Shown: positions 51,247 to 61,100 of the stretch, in pieces
How positions within the stretch are numbered: position 1 is the stretch's first letter
How the letters are laid out: the number at the start of each line of letters is the position of its first letter
From: Melioribacteraceae bacterium
GTDB taxonomy: Bacteria > Bacteroidota > Ignavibacteria > Ignavibacteriales > Melioribacteraceae
Length of the DNA: 64,000 bases
Assembly: GCA_030584085.1 (NCBI GenBank)
Contig: CP129490.1
Location: 3,009,511-3,073,510 of the forward strand
Direction of reading: 5' to 3'
The notes under the pieces: model-generated
The model's database searches: none
Seen by the model: the letters and a program-made list of their open reading frames with translations, nothing else
What the model was told of the DNA's origin: nothing
Made by a program: the position numbers and the translations under genes

Positions 51247-52143
51247 GTGTTAGAAAGTACAAATCAAATATCGAAAATTGAAAGCTGGCTCCTTGCAAGT
51301 CGACCCAAAACTTTACCGGCTGCTGTGATGCCGGTTTTTGTAGGGACTTCCATAGCTATTCACGACGGATTATTCAATCCTATTGCTGCAATAGTTGCAT
51401 TACTGTGTTCTCTCTTAATTCAAATTGGGACTAACTTTGTTAATGATTTACATGATTATTTAAAAGGCAGCGATAAAAAAGATAGACTAGGTCCTATTCG
51501 AGTTCTTGTATCAGGTCTAATTTCCGAAAACGAAATGCGAATTGGAATAGCAGTCGTTTTTAGTACCGCGTTCATACTTGGAATGTATCTCGTTTATCTA
51601 GCCGGTTGGTTTATTTTTATTATTGGTGTGTTATCATTAATAGCTGGTTATGCTTATACTGCGGGTCCGTATCCTTTAGCTTACAATGGTCTCGGTGACA
51701 TTTTCGTATTTATATTTTTTGGGTTTGTTGGTACAATCGGAACATACTATGTTCAAGCTCAGGAAATAACGATGTTAGTTTTCTGGTCTTCAATTCCTGT
51801 CGGTGCACTCATAACAAACATCCTTGTTGTAAATAATTATAGAGATTTGGAAGAAGATAAAATAGCGGGAAAAAATACTTTAGCGGTAAAATTTGGCGGT
51901 ACTTTTGCAAAGATGCAATATTTAATTTTCATGATTCTTTCTTACTCAATTTTGTTCTTGGTTTACTTCACTTATAAGCAGAGCATTTATGTATTTCTTC
52001 CTCTTTTGACCTTACCCATTGCAATAAAATTGGTTTCAATGATCTTTAAGCTTTCGGGGAAAGATCTAAATTCTACTTTAGCACTCACAGCTAAACTTTC
52101 TGCGGTTTACGGAATACTGTTTGCCGTAGGAATACTTTTATGA
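51247..52143 (+). CDS. menA: 1,4-dihydroxy-2-naphthoate polyprenyltransferase
   Basis: 298 residues starting with GTG at 51247. A UbiA-type prenyltransferase with about eight or nine membrane helices; NDLHDYLKGSDKKDRLGP carries the first Asp-rich motif, and NYRDLEEDKIAGKNTLAV the second. ASRPKTLPAAVMPV near the start is typical of MenA. It attaches the isoprenoid chain to DHNA in the inner membrane. Stop overlaps menC start (ATGA). Confidence 0.94.
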   Translation: MLESTNQISKIESWLLASRPKTLPAAVMPVFVGTSIAIHDGLFNPIAAIVALLCSLLIQIGTNFVNDLHDYLKGSDKKDRLGPIRVLVSGLISENEMRIGIAVVFSTAFILGMYLVYLAGWFIFIIGVLSLIAGYAYTAGPYPLAYNGLGDIFVFIFFGFVGTIGTYYVQAQEITMLVFWSSIPVGALITNILVVNNYRDLEEDKIAGKNTLAVKFGGTFAKMQYLIFMILSYSILFLVYFTYKQSIYVFLPLLTLPIAIKLVSMIFKLSGKDLNSTLALTAKLSAVYGILFAVGILL

Positions 52144-53195
52144 AACTGACTTCGTTCAAATATTTTTCGCATACGCTTCGATTCAAAGATAAATTTATTA
52201 ATTCAAGAGAAAAGTTTAACGAGAGAAAAGTATTCATTTTAGAATGTAAAGATAGCGACGGTAATAAATTCTTTGGAGAAGCTGCTCCCCTTCCGAATTA
52301 CAGCACCGAAACATTTATTGAAGTCGAAAATGAATTAAAAAAAATAGACTCAATTTTTCCAATGAAAATTGGTTTCAAATTTGAAAACATTCTTGATCAA
52401 ATTAAAAACATTTCTTTAATGCCATCAGTTCAATATGCAATGGAACAAATTTTCTTGTCTGCCTATTTCAAAAGAAATTTTGAGTTAAGCCACTTTCCAG
52501 TATTAGCAAATAACATAAATGTAAATGGCTTACTTGGTATAGAAGATATTGAATCATCCAAAGCAAAAATTCAAAAGTTCATCGAAGATGGGTTTGGTAC
52601 AATAAAACTCAAAGTTGGGAAGGAAAATATTGACCAATTATTAACATTATTAGAGTGGACTGAATATAATTATAATAATTCGCTGAAGTTTAGAATCGAT
52701 CCCAATGGCGCATGGACAAAGGATGAAACCAGTAGTCATTGCAATTTATTAAAATCTTTTCCTATCGAATATGTTGAGCAGCCGGTTCAAGATAAATATG
52801 ATCTCTGCGATTTAAGTTATAATTGTTCTATTCCACTAGCAGCAGATGAATCTTTTAGAAGTTTAAAAGATGCTAAAGAATTAATGAATAACTCCGACTT
52901 AAAATTTCTAATTGTTAAACCGATGTTGTTTGGCGGATTTTCACAAATATTAGAATTACAAAAACTTATTGAAGGCACAAATATTAAGATTATAATTTCT
53001 TCGTCATTTGAAAGCAATATAGGTAGAAGGCATTTAGTTTTATGTTCTGGATTAGTAAATAATAATCTAGCACAGGGTCTAAACACTTCTGAACTATTTA
53101 CTAACCAACCAGTAGATGATGCGTTTCCGGTCAGTAGAGGCAAAGTTCATTTCTCAATTGATAAATATATTTCGGAAATAGAAATTAATTCATAA
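52140..53195 (+). CDS. menC: o-succinylbenzoate synthase
   Basis: 351 residues of the enolase superfamily. Catalytic Lys pair in TIKLKVGKE and IVKPMLFGG, metal ligands in FRIDPNGAW, VEQPV and AADESFR. It dehydrates SHCHC to o-succinylbenzoate. Sequence identity within this branch is low, but the position between menA and menE is decisive. It overlaps both neighbours (ATGA and TAATG). Confidence 0.92.
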   Translation: MKLTSFKYFSHTLRFKDKFINSREKFNERKVFILECKDSDGNKFFGEAAPLPNYSTETFIEVENELKKIDSIFPMKIGFKFENILDQIKNISLMPSVQYAMEQIFLSAYFKRNFELSHFPVLANNINVNGLLGIEDIESSKAKIQKFIEDGFGTIKLKVGKENIDQLLTLLEWTEYNYNNSLKFRIDPNGAWTKDETSSHCNLLKSFPIEYVEQPVQDKYDLCDLSYNCSIPLAADESFRSLKDAKELMNNSDLKFLIVKPMLFGGFSQILELQKLIEGTNIKIIISSSFESNIGRRHLVLCSGLVNNNLAQGLNTSELFTNQPVDDAFPVSRGKVHFSIDKYISEIEINS

Positions 53196-54553
53196 TGTTA
53201 ACTGTTTCATTACATAGCAATTGGTTATTAGAGCAAGTTAAAATGAATCCTAATAATTATGCTCTACTATCAAATGACAAAATATTGACCTACAATGAAT
53301 TGCATGAAAAAGTACAGTTTGTATCTTCGCAATTGAGAAGTACAATTCAGAAAGGTGATATCGTTGGTATAAATGCGAATCATTCCCCGAGTTTTGTAAT
53401 TAATACACTTGCAGTTTGGAATCTTGGTGGAATTGTTTTTCCGATTAATCCAAATCTACCGGATGAAGAAAGAGAACAACAAATCAGTTTTATAAATTGT
53501 AAAAACATTGCAGAAGTTGTTACAACACGAGAAAACCAAATTCGTGATGAAATTTATACTGTTGATAATAGTGCTCTTATTCTCTTTACTTCAGGTTCGA
53601 CAAACAATCCCAAAGCTGTAATGCATACTTTCAGAAGTTTATACTCAAGTGCAGAAAGTATTGACTCAAAAATTTTATTTGAATCAAATGAACTTTGGTT
53701 GGCTTCTCTTCCATTCTTCAGAATTGGTGGTTTTCAAATGATATTGAGAAGCCTCTTATCAGGTGGTACTTTATGTATCCCTAATTCGGTGAGATCGGAG
53801 AACCTAATTGAGTCTATAAAGTTTTATAAACCGCAATACATGTCGTTCGTTAATGCAACACTAAAAAGATTTATTGAGAGTGATATAGATTTTCAAGACA
53901 GTATAAAAGCTGTCTTTGCCGGAGGTGGACCGATTGAGTCTGATTTTTTAATTAGAGCATATGATAAAAAGCTCCCTGTATATAAAGTTTATGGTTCAAC
54001 AGAAACCGGATCCATGATTTCCATGTTTGAGCCTACTGATAGAATTGAAAAGTTAAATTCCGCCGGAAAACCGTTACCTAATGTTAAAGTAAAAATTCAT
54101 GATGGTGAGGTTCTAGTTAAGTCACCTTCGCTATTTAGTGGTTACTATAAAAATCATTATCTCAATAACGATCGACTAAAAGACAAGTGGTTCAATACCG
54201 GTGATATTGGTTTTATCGACAAGGATGGGTTTCTATTTATTGAAGGAAGAATCGATAATTTTATTATATCCGGTGGTGAAAAAATCGATCCCCGCGAAAT
54301 TGAAACTGAGTTATTAAAATTTGATCTAATTAATGAAGCCGTTGTTTTTGGTGTTGATGATAAAAAGTGGGGAGAAAAAGTTTGTGCTGTTATTACATCA
54401 AGCGAGGAAATTCAAATAGAAAAAATAATTGAAGACTTAAAAGCTAGATTAACTGCTTATAAAATACCAAAAGCGATCAAACAAATAGATCAAATACCTG
54501 TCGATGAAATGGGTAAAATTAATTTGTCAGGAATAAAAAAATTATTTCAATAA
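53195..54553 (+). CDS. menE: o-succinylbenzoate-CoA ligase
   Basis: 452 residues, AMP-forming ligase: phosphate loop LILFTSGSTNNPKAVMH, YKVYGSTETGSM, NTGDIGFIDKDGFLF, and GRIDNFIISGGEKIDPREIE, with the catalytic Lys near the C-terminus (DEMGKINLSG). It forms o-succinylbenzoyl-CoA for MenB. It closes the men operon and ends 5 bp before the stop of the convergent thioesterase gene. Confidence 0.94.
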   Translation: MLTVSLHSNWLLEQVKMNPNNYALLSNDKILTYNELHEKVQFVSSQLRSTIQKGDIVGINANHSPSFVINTLAVWNLGGIVFPINPNLPDEEREQQISFINCKNIAEVVTTRENQIRDEIYTVDNSALILFTSGSTNNPKAVMHTFRSLYSSAESIDSKILFESNELWLASLPFFRIGGFQMILRSLLSGGTLCIPNSVRSENLIESIKFYKPQYMSFVNATLKRFIESDIDFQDSIKAVFAGGGPIESDFLIRAYDKKLPVYKVYGSTETGSMISMFEPTDRIEKLNSAGKPLPNVKVKIHDGEVLVKSPSLFSGYYKNHYLNNDRLKDKWFNTGDIGFIDKDGFLFIEGRIDNFIISGGEKIDPREIETELLKFDLINEAVVFGVDDKKWGEKVCAVITSSEEIQIEKIIEDLKARLTAYKIPKAIKQIDQIPVDEMGKINLSGIKKLFQ

Positions 54554-54558
54554 ATTCC

Positions 54559-54978
54559 TCAACTATCTTTTGGTAGGTGTACTGACAAACCATTCATAAG
54601 ATCGCCGGGCAAGTTAGTTTTTGAAAACTTTTTTTTATCAACACAAACGTGAGCGGTTTTAGCTTCAGCAAAAAGTATTTGATTTACTTCGAATGTATAA
54701 TACAATTCAAAAGAGCTCTGTTTTAATTTTTGTACTGTTATTGTGATGTCAATTTCATCAAATGCTTTTAAGGGTTTGTGATAATCGGCTTCGCAATGAA
54801 TAATCGGTAAAACAATCTCATTATCAAAAAAATAATTTCTATTGGGCGAAACCTCAGCTAGAAATTTTTCATATGAAGTATGAGCAAGTTTTAATAAGCT
54901 TGCGAAAAATATAATCCCTGCCGGATCACAATCATAAAAATTTAGACGCTCTTTTGTGTGAAACATTCTCGGTCTCAT
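54559..54978 (-). CDS. Hotdog-fold acyl-CoA thioesterase, possible DHNA-CoA thioesterase
   Basis: 139 residues, 4-hydroxybenzoyl-CoA thioesterase type: NFYDCDPAGIIFFASLLKLAHTSYE holds the catalytic Asp (YDCDPAG), followed by the hotdog sheet. MenB produces DHNA-CoA and MenA needs free DHNA, so a thioesterase is required, and no other candidate is in the operon. The convergent position against menE and the family fit make this the likely one, but general acyl-CoA thioesterase function cannot be excluded. Confidence 0.7.
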   Translation of the reverse strand: MRPRMFHTKERLNFYDCDPAGIIFFASLLKLAHTSYEKFLAEVSPNRNYFFDNEIVLPIIHCEADYHKPLKAFDEIDITITVQKLKQSSFELYYTFEVNQILFAEAKTAHVCVDKKKFSKTNLPGDLMNGLSVHLPKDS

Positions 54979-55081
54979 TTTGTTTATATATTGTTAATTA
55001 TAAAACAAAGATAAAATAATTTTTACATTCAATTTGTTCAATCAATTCATTAGCTTTGTGATTCTCAAATTGACTCGGTCT

Positions 55082-56386
55082 ATGAAAATACATTCACTTT
55101 TTATTATACTTTTTTTGATGGCAATCCTTACCAATTCGGCCCAAGAGGTTAAACGAACTTATTATCCCAACGGCAAGCTCGAGACGCAAGGAACCTATTT
55201 TGACGGCCAAAGGCACGGAACTTACAAGGAATACTACAATACCGGTCAACTTTGGAAGGAATGGTATTTTGAATTTGGCAAGGAAGAAGGTGAATCCAGA
55301 TGGTATTTTCCCGACGGTACGTTGAGTATGATCTGGAATTATAAAAACGGAATGCTGCAAGGCATTTCAAAATGGTATTACGAAACTGGTGAGTTATGGG
55401 CTGAGCCAAACTATACCGATAATCAACTTAACGGATTTACAAGAACCTATTATAAAAGCGGTGCTCTTCAAGCAATTTGGAATTACAAGAACAATGAGCT
55501 AAATGGCCTCTCTAAAATATTTTTTGAATCCGGTCCCGTCGAAGTCGAAAGAAATTATGTTGATGGAAAGCTTGAAGGGATAAGCAAGGTGTACTACGAT
55601 TTTGGTGTTGTAGCTTTAGAAGCAAATTATAAAAATGATTTGCTTGAAGGGATATCATATATCTACTATCCGGATGGCTCAATCAAAGTAATAGATACTT
55701 ACAAAAGCGGACAAATTGTAAAACGTGAACGATACGATATTGTTGGCAAATTTGATAAAGTCGAGGAAAATTTTAACGAATATTATGAAGAAGGAACATT
55801 AAAGGCCGAAGTAAAATTCAAAGAAGGTGTTCGAGACGGAGTAAATAAATATTACCATAATAATGGTTACCTCGAATCAATCTTAAATTTTGAAAACGGA
55901 AAGCTTGATTCAATAAACACCTACTTTCATCCGAATGGGAATATCTCGAAGGTTATAAACTATATAAATGGATTAAAAAACGGTAAGGCAAAAGTATATA
56001 ATGATGAAGGAGTTTTAGTCGGTGAATATAATTATACGAATGATGAACTAAGCGGTTCTGCTGTTACTTACTATGAATCGGGTGAACTTCTTTCAGAAAA
56101 TTTTTACAAAAATGATTTTCTTGAAGGAACTGTAAAATATTATTATAGAACCGGTGAGCTTTTTGCAGAGGAAAATTACTCAAAAGGAATACGCAACGGA
56201 ATTTTTAAGACTTATCATAAAAACGGTGAAGTTGCAGAGTTTGCAATTTATAAAAATAATCGGCTTGAGGGAACGGCTTTCTCTTATTTTAACGATGGCA
56301 AACTCAGAAGAAAGGCAGAGTTTAATTACGGTAGGCTTATCCGTGACGAGGTATTGGATCAAACCGGTAAACAGATTTTACAGTAA
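55082..56386 (+). CDS. Secreted MORN/YwqK-repeat protein
   Basis: 434 residues from the ATG at 55082, which gives a signal peptide (MKIHSLFIILFLMAILTNSA); the frame opens 16 codons before. Nearly the whole mature protein is made of about 16 repeats of roughly 23 residues with the pattern YY-x-x-G-x-L-x-x-E-x-x-Y-x-x-G-x-x-x-G (YYPNGKLETQGTYFDGQRHG, KYYYRTGELFAEENYSKGIRNG). These MORN_2-type repeats form beta-hairpins. The family is named after a B. subtilis antitoxin, but with a signal peptide and no toxin gene nearby this one is more likely a periplasmic or surface scaffold. Single gene, convergent with the next one. Confidence 0.75.
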   Translation: MKIHSLFIILFLMAILTNSAQEVKRTYYPNGKLETQGTYFDGQRHGTYKEYYNTGQLWKEWYFEFGKEEGESRWYFPDGTLSMIWNYKNGMLQGISKWYYETGELWAEPNYTDNQLNGFTRTYYKSGALQAIWNYKNNELNGLSKIFFESGPVEVERNYVDGKLEGISKVYYDFGVVALEANYKNDLLEGISYIYYPDGSIKVIDTYKSGQIVKRERYDIVGKFDKVEENFNEYYEEGTLKAEVKFKEGVRDGVNKYYHNNGYLESILNFENGKLDSINTYFHPNGNISKVINYINGLKNGKAKVYNDEGVLVGEYNYTNDELSGSAVTYYESGELLSENFYKNDFLEGTVKYYYRTGELFAEENYSKGIRNGIFKTYHKNGEVAEFAIYKNNRLEGTAFSYFNDGKLRRKAEFNYGRLIRDEVLDQTGKQILQ

Positions 56387-56406
56387 CGCTAATCATTTGG
56401 ATTCTA

Positions 56407-57468
56407 TTAAGATATCTTCATTTCAACAATCTTTTCAATTACAAACTGATTCATAAATTCATATCCGAAGACGAGTGAAGGTGTTTGAGTTCCTTTATTT
56501 ACTTTATCATTCAATACACTCTCAACAGCTTCAGCCGCACCTCTTCCGGTAATTTCATAGCCATCAATAAAACGATATGCTTCAAAAAGTTTTTCACCCT
56601 TATTGTTTGTTACTTCTCCCCAGACAATCATTGAGGATTTCTGTCTTTCATAATCTGTCGGCCCGTCCGTTCTTTTTGATAACTGTTTCATTAAAAAATC
56701 CTTAACCGAATTAAGACCAATCAGATTTTTACCTGCCGCAAGTAATCTTCTCGCAATGTAAAGCGATTTTGACAAACCAAGATATACTTCTATGTTCGGA
56801 ATTCCCGTAGAATAATAAGCAGAACTTACATCACCCCAAGGAATAGCGACTCCCTCGAAATCAATTTTATCATTCTTTATTTCATATGTCAGATCAGTCA
56901 GGGGAATAGAAATAATTTTACCATCTTTTCTGATTTTTCCATCTTCATTAATCATCTCTAAAGTTGTTAGATATGTACCACGCGATATCTTAGTATTTAT
57001 TCCTTCAAATCCAAGTTTAAGAGAAATAGCATCATTCATACTTTGTTTAAGCTTTTTTGCAATACAATCGGTTGGAATCACGTCAAACCCAACAGCAGGT
57101 AAAATTGTAATATTATTCTCGATCGCTGGTTGATTATTTTTCCACGCAAATTCAATCGCCGGGATTTCACCTGTTATATCGATGTAATTTGTTTGTGTTG
57201 CTAAACATGCCTCGATAAATTTATCAGCAGTAAATTTATATGGGCCGGCACAATTCAATACCGTGTGAAAATCTTTAATCTTTTCTGTGAGATTGTTCTT
57301 GCCTTCCAACCCAAATGCCATATAATCACAATCAAAATCATTCGCTGCTTTACGAAGTTTGTATTCATCTCTTCCCGCTAGAACAGGCTCGATATTTTTC
57401 TTTTTAAGATTTTCTATAATCAACCTTGCAGAATATCCGTATGCACCATATACAATAAGCTTGTTCAT
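56407..57468 (-). CDS. Saccharopine-dehydrogenase-like (trans-enoyl-reductase family) NAD(P) protein
   Basis: 353 residues: Rossmann start IVYGAYGYSARLIIENL (a GxxGxxG-like loop), then LNCAGPYKFTADKFIEACLATQTNYIDITGE and LPAVGFDVIPTDCIAKKL, which are typical of the saccharopine dehydrogenase NADP-binding family including mycobacterial trans-acting enoyl reductases. The substrate is unknown. It follows the signalling operon by 16 bp in the same direction and may be only loosely linked to it. Confidence 0.8.
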   Translation of the reverse strand: MNKLIVYGAYGYSARLIIENLKKKNIEPVLAGRDEYKLRKAANDFDCDYMAFGLEGKNNLTEKIKDFHTVLNCAGPYKFTADKFIEACLATQTNYIDITGEIPAIEFAWKNNQPAIENNITILPAVGFDVIPTDCIAKKLKQSMNDAISLKLGFEGINTKISRGTYLTTLEMINEDGKIRKDGKIISIPLTDLTYEIKNDKIDFEGVAIPWGDVSSAYYSTGIPNIEVYLGLSKSLYIARRLLAAGKNLIGLNSVKDFLMKQLSKRTDGPTDYERQKSSMIVWGEVTNNKGEKLFEAYRFIDGYEITGRGAAEAVESVLNDKVNKGTQTPSLVFGYEFMNQFVIEKIVEMKIS

Positions 57469-57484
57469 AATATTTAACTCACAT

Positions 57485-58162
57485 TTAGGATTTTTTAGTA
57501 AGGCTCGTGTTTATATCAATCATTTTTAAGTTATTGATATAATCTGTAAAGATAGGTTTTTTAATTGATGTTAGTTTTTCAAGGACTGCAATAATTTCTT
57601 TTGTTGCAGATTCAATAAATTTAACACGTTTCTCGATTGCTTCCATATTAAGTTCAGGTTTAGAGAGTTCTCTCCTGATTGCCGTTGTGCTTAGGTTAAT
57701 TAATGTGAGTGGTTGCTTTATTTCGTGGTTGGCGGTTAGAACTGTTGCTGCAAAAGTGTTTACTTTCTCAATATCAATCAAGAATTTATTTGTTTCGGAA
57801 AACCTAAGTGCTGCTTTAATTCTAGCCAGAAGTTCTGCCCTATTGAAAGGCTTTTTAATATAGTCAAATGCACCGGCTTGCAAGCCCTCTTCCAAATCTT
57901 CTGTACCGGTTAAAGCAGTAAGTAGGATAACCGGAATGTGTTTCGTTAAATCATCCTTTGTAATTGATCTACAAACATCAAATCCTGAAACTCCGGGCAT
58001 CATTACATCAAGTAAAATTAGATCTGGCAATTCTTCACGAATTTTTTCTAAACCATTTTTACCATCGTAAGCAGTTATAATTTCGAACCCGGCTTTTTCT
58101 AGTCTGTCTTGAAGTATAAAAACATTTTCCGGGTGATCATCAATTACACAAATTTTACTCAT
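57485..58162 (-). CDS. Response regulator with an orphan DHp (histidine phosphotransfer) domain
   Basis: 225 residues. Residues 1-122 are a receiver (ICVIDDHPEN, phospho-Asp in LILLDVMMPGVSGFD, Lys in YIKKPF). A helical pair follows with an H box reading LTANHEIKQPLTLINL (His near 145) that matches the dimerisation/phosphotransfer domain of histidine kinases, but there is no ATPase domain: the protein ends about 60 residues later. It may accept phosphate on Asp and His, or act as a kinase inhibitor or scaffold. Encoded 4 bp downstream of the large hybrid kinase. Confidence 0.75.
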   Translation of the reverse strand: MSKICVIDDHPENVFILQDRLEKAGFEIITAYDGKNGLEKIREELPDLILLDVMMPGVSGFDVCRSITKDDLTKHIPVILLTALTGTEDLEEGLQAGAFDYIKKPFNRAELLARIKAALRFSETNKFLIDIEKVNTFAATVLTANHEIKQPLTLINLSTTAIRRELSKPELNMEAIEKRVKFIESATKEIIAVLEKLTSIKKPIFTDYINNLKMIDINTSLTKKS

Positions 58163-58166
58163 TAAT

Positions 58167-61100
58167 TTATATCCTGTTCACAAACAATTTATTAAGTTTA
58201 GAAGTTATTGCTAATATATCAATTGGTTTTGTAATTATATCGTCAAATCCGCTTTTATCAATAATATCTTTATCATCCAGCATTGCGTATGCAGTTAATG
58301 CAACAACCGGAATATTTTTGTATTCATTATGTTTACGAATTTCTTTTAATGTTTCAAATCCATCCATTTTGGGCATCATAATATCAAGTAGAATTAAGTC
58401 CGGAACTTCATGTTTCAAAGTAAGAATACATTCGACTCCGTTTTTTGCAAACAAAGGATTATAACCCAAGCTCTGAACAATTTCACCAACAGTAAATAGA
58501 GTATCTTTATCATCATCGACTATCAGCACTTTTACATTATTTATGGTATTAACCTCAATTTCCTTTTGAACCGATGGAATTGTTTCGTCAATTAACAGTT
58601 TTGCTTTTGCTAACTCATTTTCAGCAATTTTTAATCTATCGCGTATAATTTTCAAAACATCAATGACATGGTGTTTTCTATTTAATGTGTATTTGTTAAG
58701 CTGGTTTACAATTTCCCTTGTCTCACTCTCGTTATTAAATACCAACACAAATTGTATTTTTCTTGTAGATCTTTCGTGCTTAATTATATCAATTATCTCA
58801 ATTGATTTTCTATCTAACTCAAGAAATACAAAGTCAGGTTGAGAACCATCAAAACTTCCACTTACATTATTAATAAAATTATTTTGGCTAATCGATTTAA
58901 CATTTTGAACATTGGCAATAGTTTGCTTTAATTCATCATCTTTTAGCAATGAGATAATTTTCGGCAATTTATTGTCTGTTTCCAACGAAAGTTTTTTGAT
59001 ATACCGTTCTGAACTATATTTTAATTGGTCATAATTGATATAATCATAAACCGCTAATCCATAGCCATAATTTTTCTCGTTGAAAGTCGAGACCATAATT
59101 ACTTTAACATTTTTTACTTCGTTGGAGGATTTAATACTTTTTAATATTTCCCAACCTTGGTTGTTATTGTAGTTCTGATTGATAATTACTGTTGAAATGT
59201 AATTTTGTTTTATATAAGAGATTAACGAAGATTTATCATCATACTCAATAATTTGAAAATCATTAAGCAATAAATAATCACCTATAAGTTTTTTGTCGGT
59301 TTTGTTTTCTTCTAAAATCAGACTACGTTTAGTAAGTTGGATATCACTTTCATTTAATTGATATGACTCATAATCACTTTGAATTATATTTGGCAATAGA
59401 ACAGTAAATTTCGAACCAACTCCAACTTCACTTTCTAAGGAAAATTTTCCATTTAGTAATTCAGCAAAACGTTTGCAAATTGAAAGTCCGAGTCCGGTTC
59501 CATCATGCTGTCGCGAAATAGAGCCATCAGCTTGTCTAAATTCTTCAAAAATAATTTTGCTGTCGTTTTCATCAATGCCAATACCGGTATCGGAAACTTC
59601 AATTTTTAATGAATGCATTGATTCAATAGATATAAATAATTTGATAACGCCTTCATCAGTAAATTTAATTGCGTTGTTGAGCAGATTAATTAAAATTTGC
59701 TCTAGTTTGCTTTTATCTGTAAATAAAATTACTGAACTTTTTTTCGGAACTTCACAGATGTAATTAAGTCCCTTTTCTATCACAAGTGGCTGAACAAAAC
59801 TATTTAGATCTTCTATGAATTGATGCAGCTCAAATTTTTCATTTTTTATTATCGTTTTACCGGCTTCGGCTTTTGAAAATTCCAGAATATTATTAATCAG
59901 ATTAAGTAGTTTCTTGCCGTTTCGAATTATTACATTCAGTCTATTCTTATGTGTATCAATTAATAATTCGTCTTTACTTATAAGATCTGATAAACCAATA
60001 ATTGAATTAAGCGGTGTTTTCAATTCATGTGTGATATTAGTTAAAAATTGGGATTTAAGTTTGGTTGATTCGAGAGCTTTAATTCTTTCTAAGTTTAATT
60101 CATCTGCCTTTATTTTTAATTCATGATGAAGTTCTCTTAATTCCTTATTCTGATTTTCATATTCGATATTCAGTTTTTTCAGATTTTCTACCAACTCTTC
60201 TAATCTTTCAACAGCAGCACCGTTGATTATACCGATTGCCAATTGCTCACGAATGTTTATAAGATAGGATTTAATTTCCTTCTCCGGAATTTCCTCAGAA
60301 GCTAATTCAATAACGGCTACAACGTCATTTCCATAAATTATCGGAATGATTAATGTGTATTTAATCCTTATTTCGGCAATACCTGTTTTAATAACCGGAA
60401 GATTCTTTTTGAATTTGAACTCTATTATATCTTTTTGATCAATTGCGTTTCTATAATAATCGAAGTTGTTATTCGATTCGCTGACACCAATGCTTATTCC
60501 ATGGGATGCAATTTTCCTTAATCGGTCTTTGCCCTCAACTAAATACAATACTCCGAAAGAAATACCGGTGGCTTTAACAATTTTTTGAATGGCAGCATCG
60601 GCAATTTCATGCAATTTGGGTTGTTGATTTAATAACGTGATAAACTCAGTATATTCCTTTTCTGCTTCTTTCTGTGCTTTCAGTTCATCTAACATTTTAT
60701 TGAAAGCAATTCCGAGTTTACCAAGTTCATCTTTGCTATCAACCGGAACACGGTGATCAAGATTACCTTGACCAATTATTTCAGCGGCATAACTCAGATT
60801 AGATATTTGAACTCGCAGTTTCGAAGTAAATAACAATACTAGAATCAAAGCCAATGCAATTCCGGAAGTTGTAATAATGATTGCAATTAAACCAGTGTTT
60901 GAACGAAATTCTTGAACTTCTTTTGGAGGATTATAAATTATAAATCCAAGTTTATAATCCTTTGCCAATAAACTGCTTGGCACATAGAGAGTAGCGTAAA
61001 AATCGTATGACTCATAATTGCCGGAATAAATATCGAATCTATTTTTATATTTTAAATATTCAATTGCATCAAGTAGAGCGGGAAGATAAACTTGATTAAC

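Noticed and set aside
55082-56386. YwqK-type antitoxin of a toxin-antitoxin pair
   Set aside because: The protein has a signal peptide, is more than four hundred residues long and has no toxin-like neighbour.
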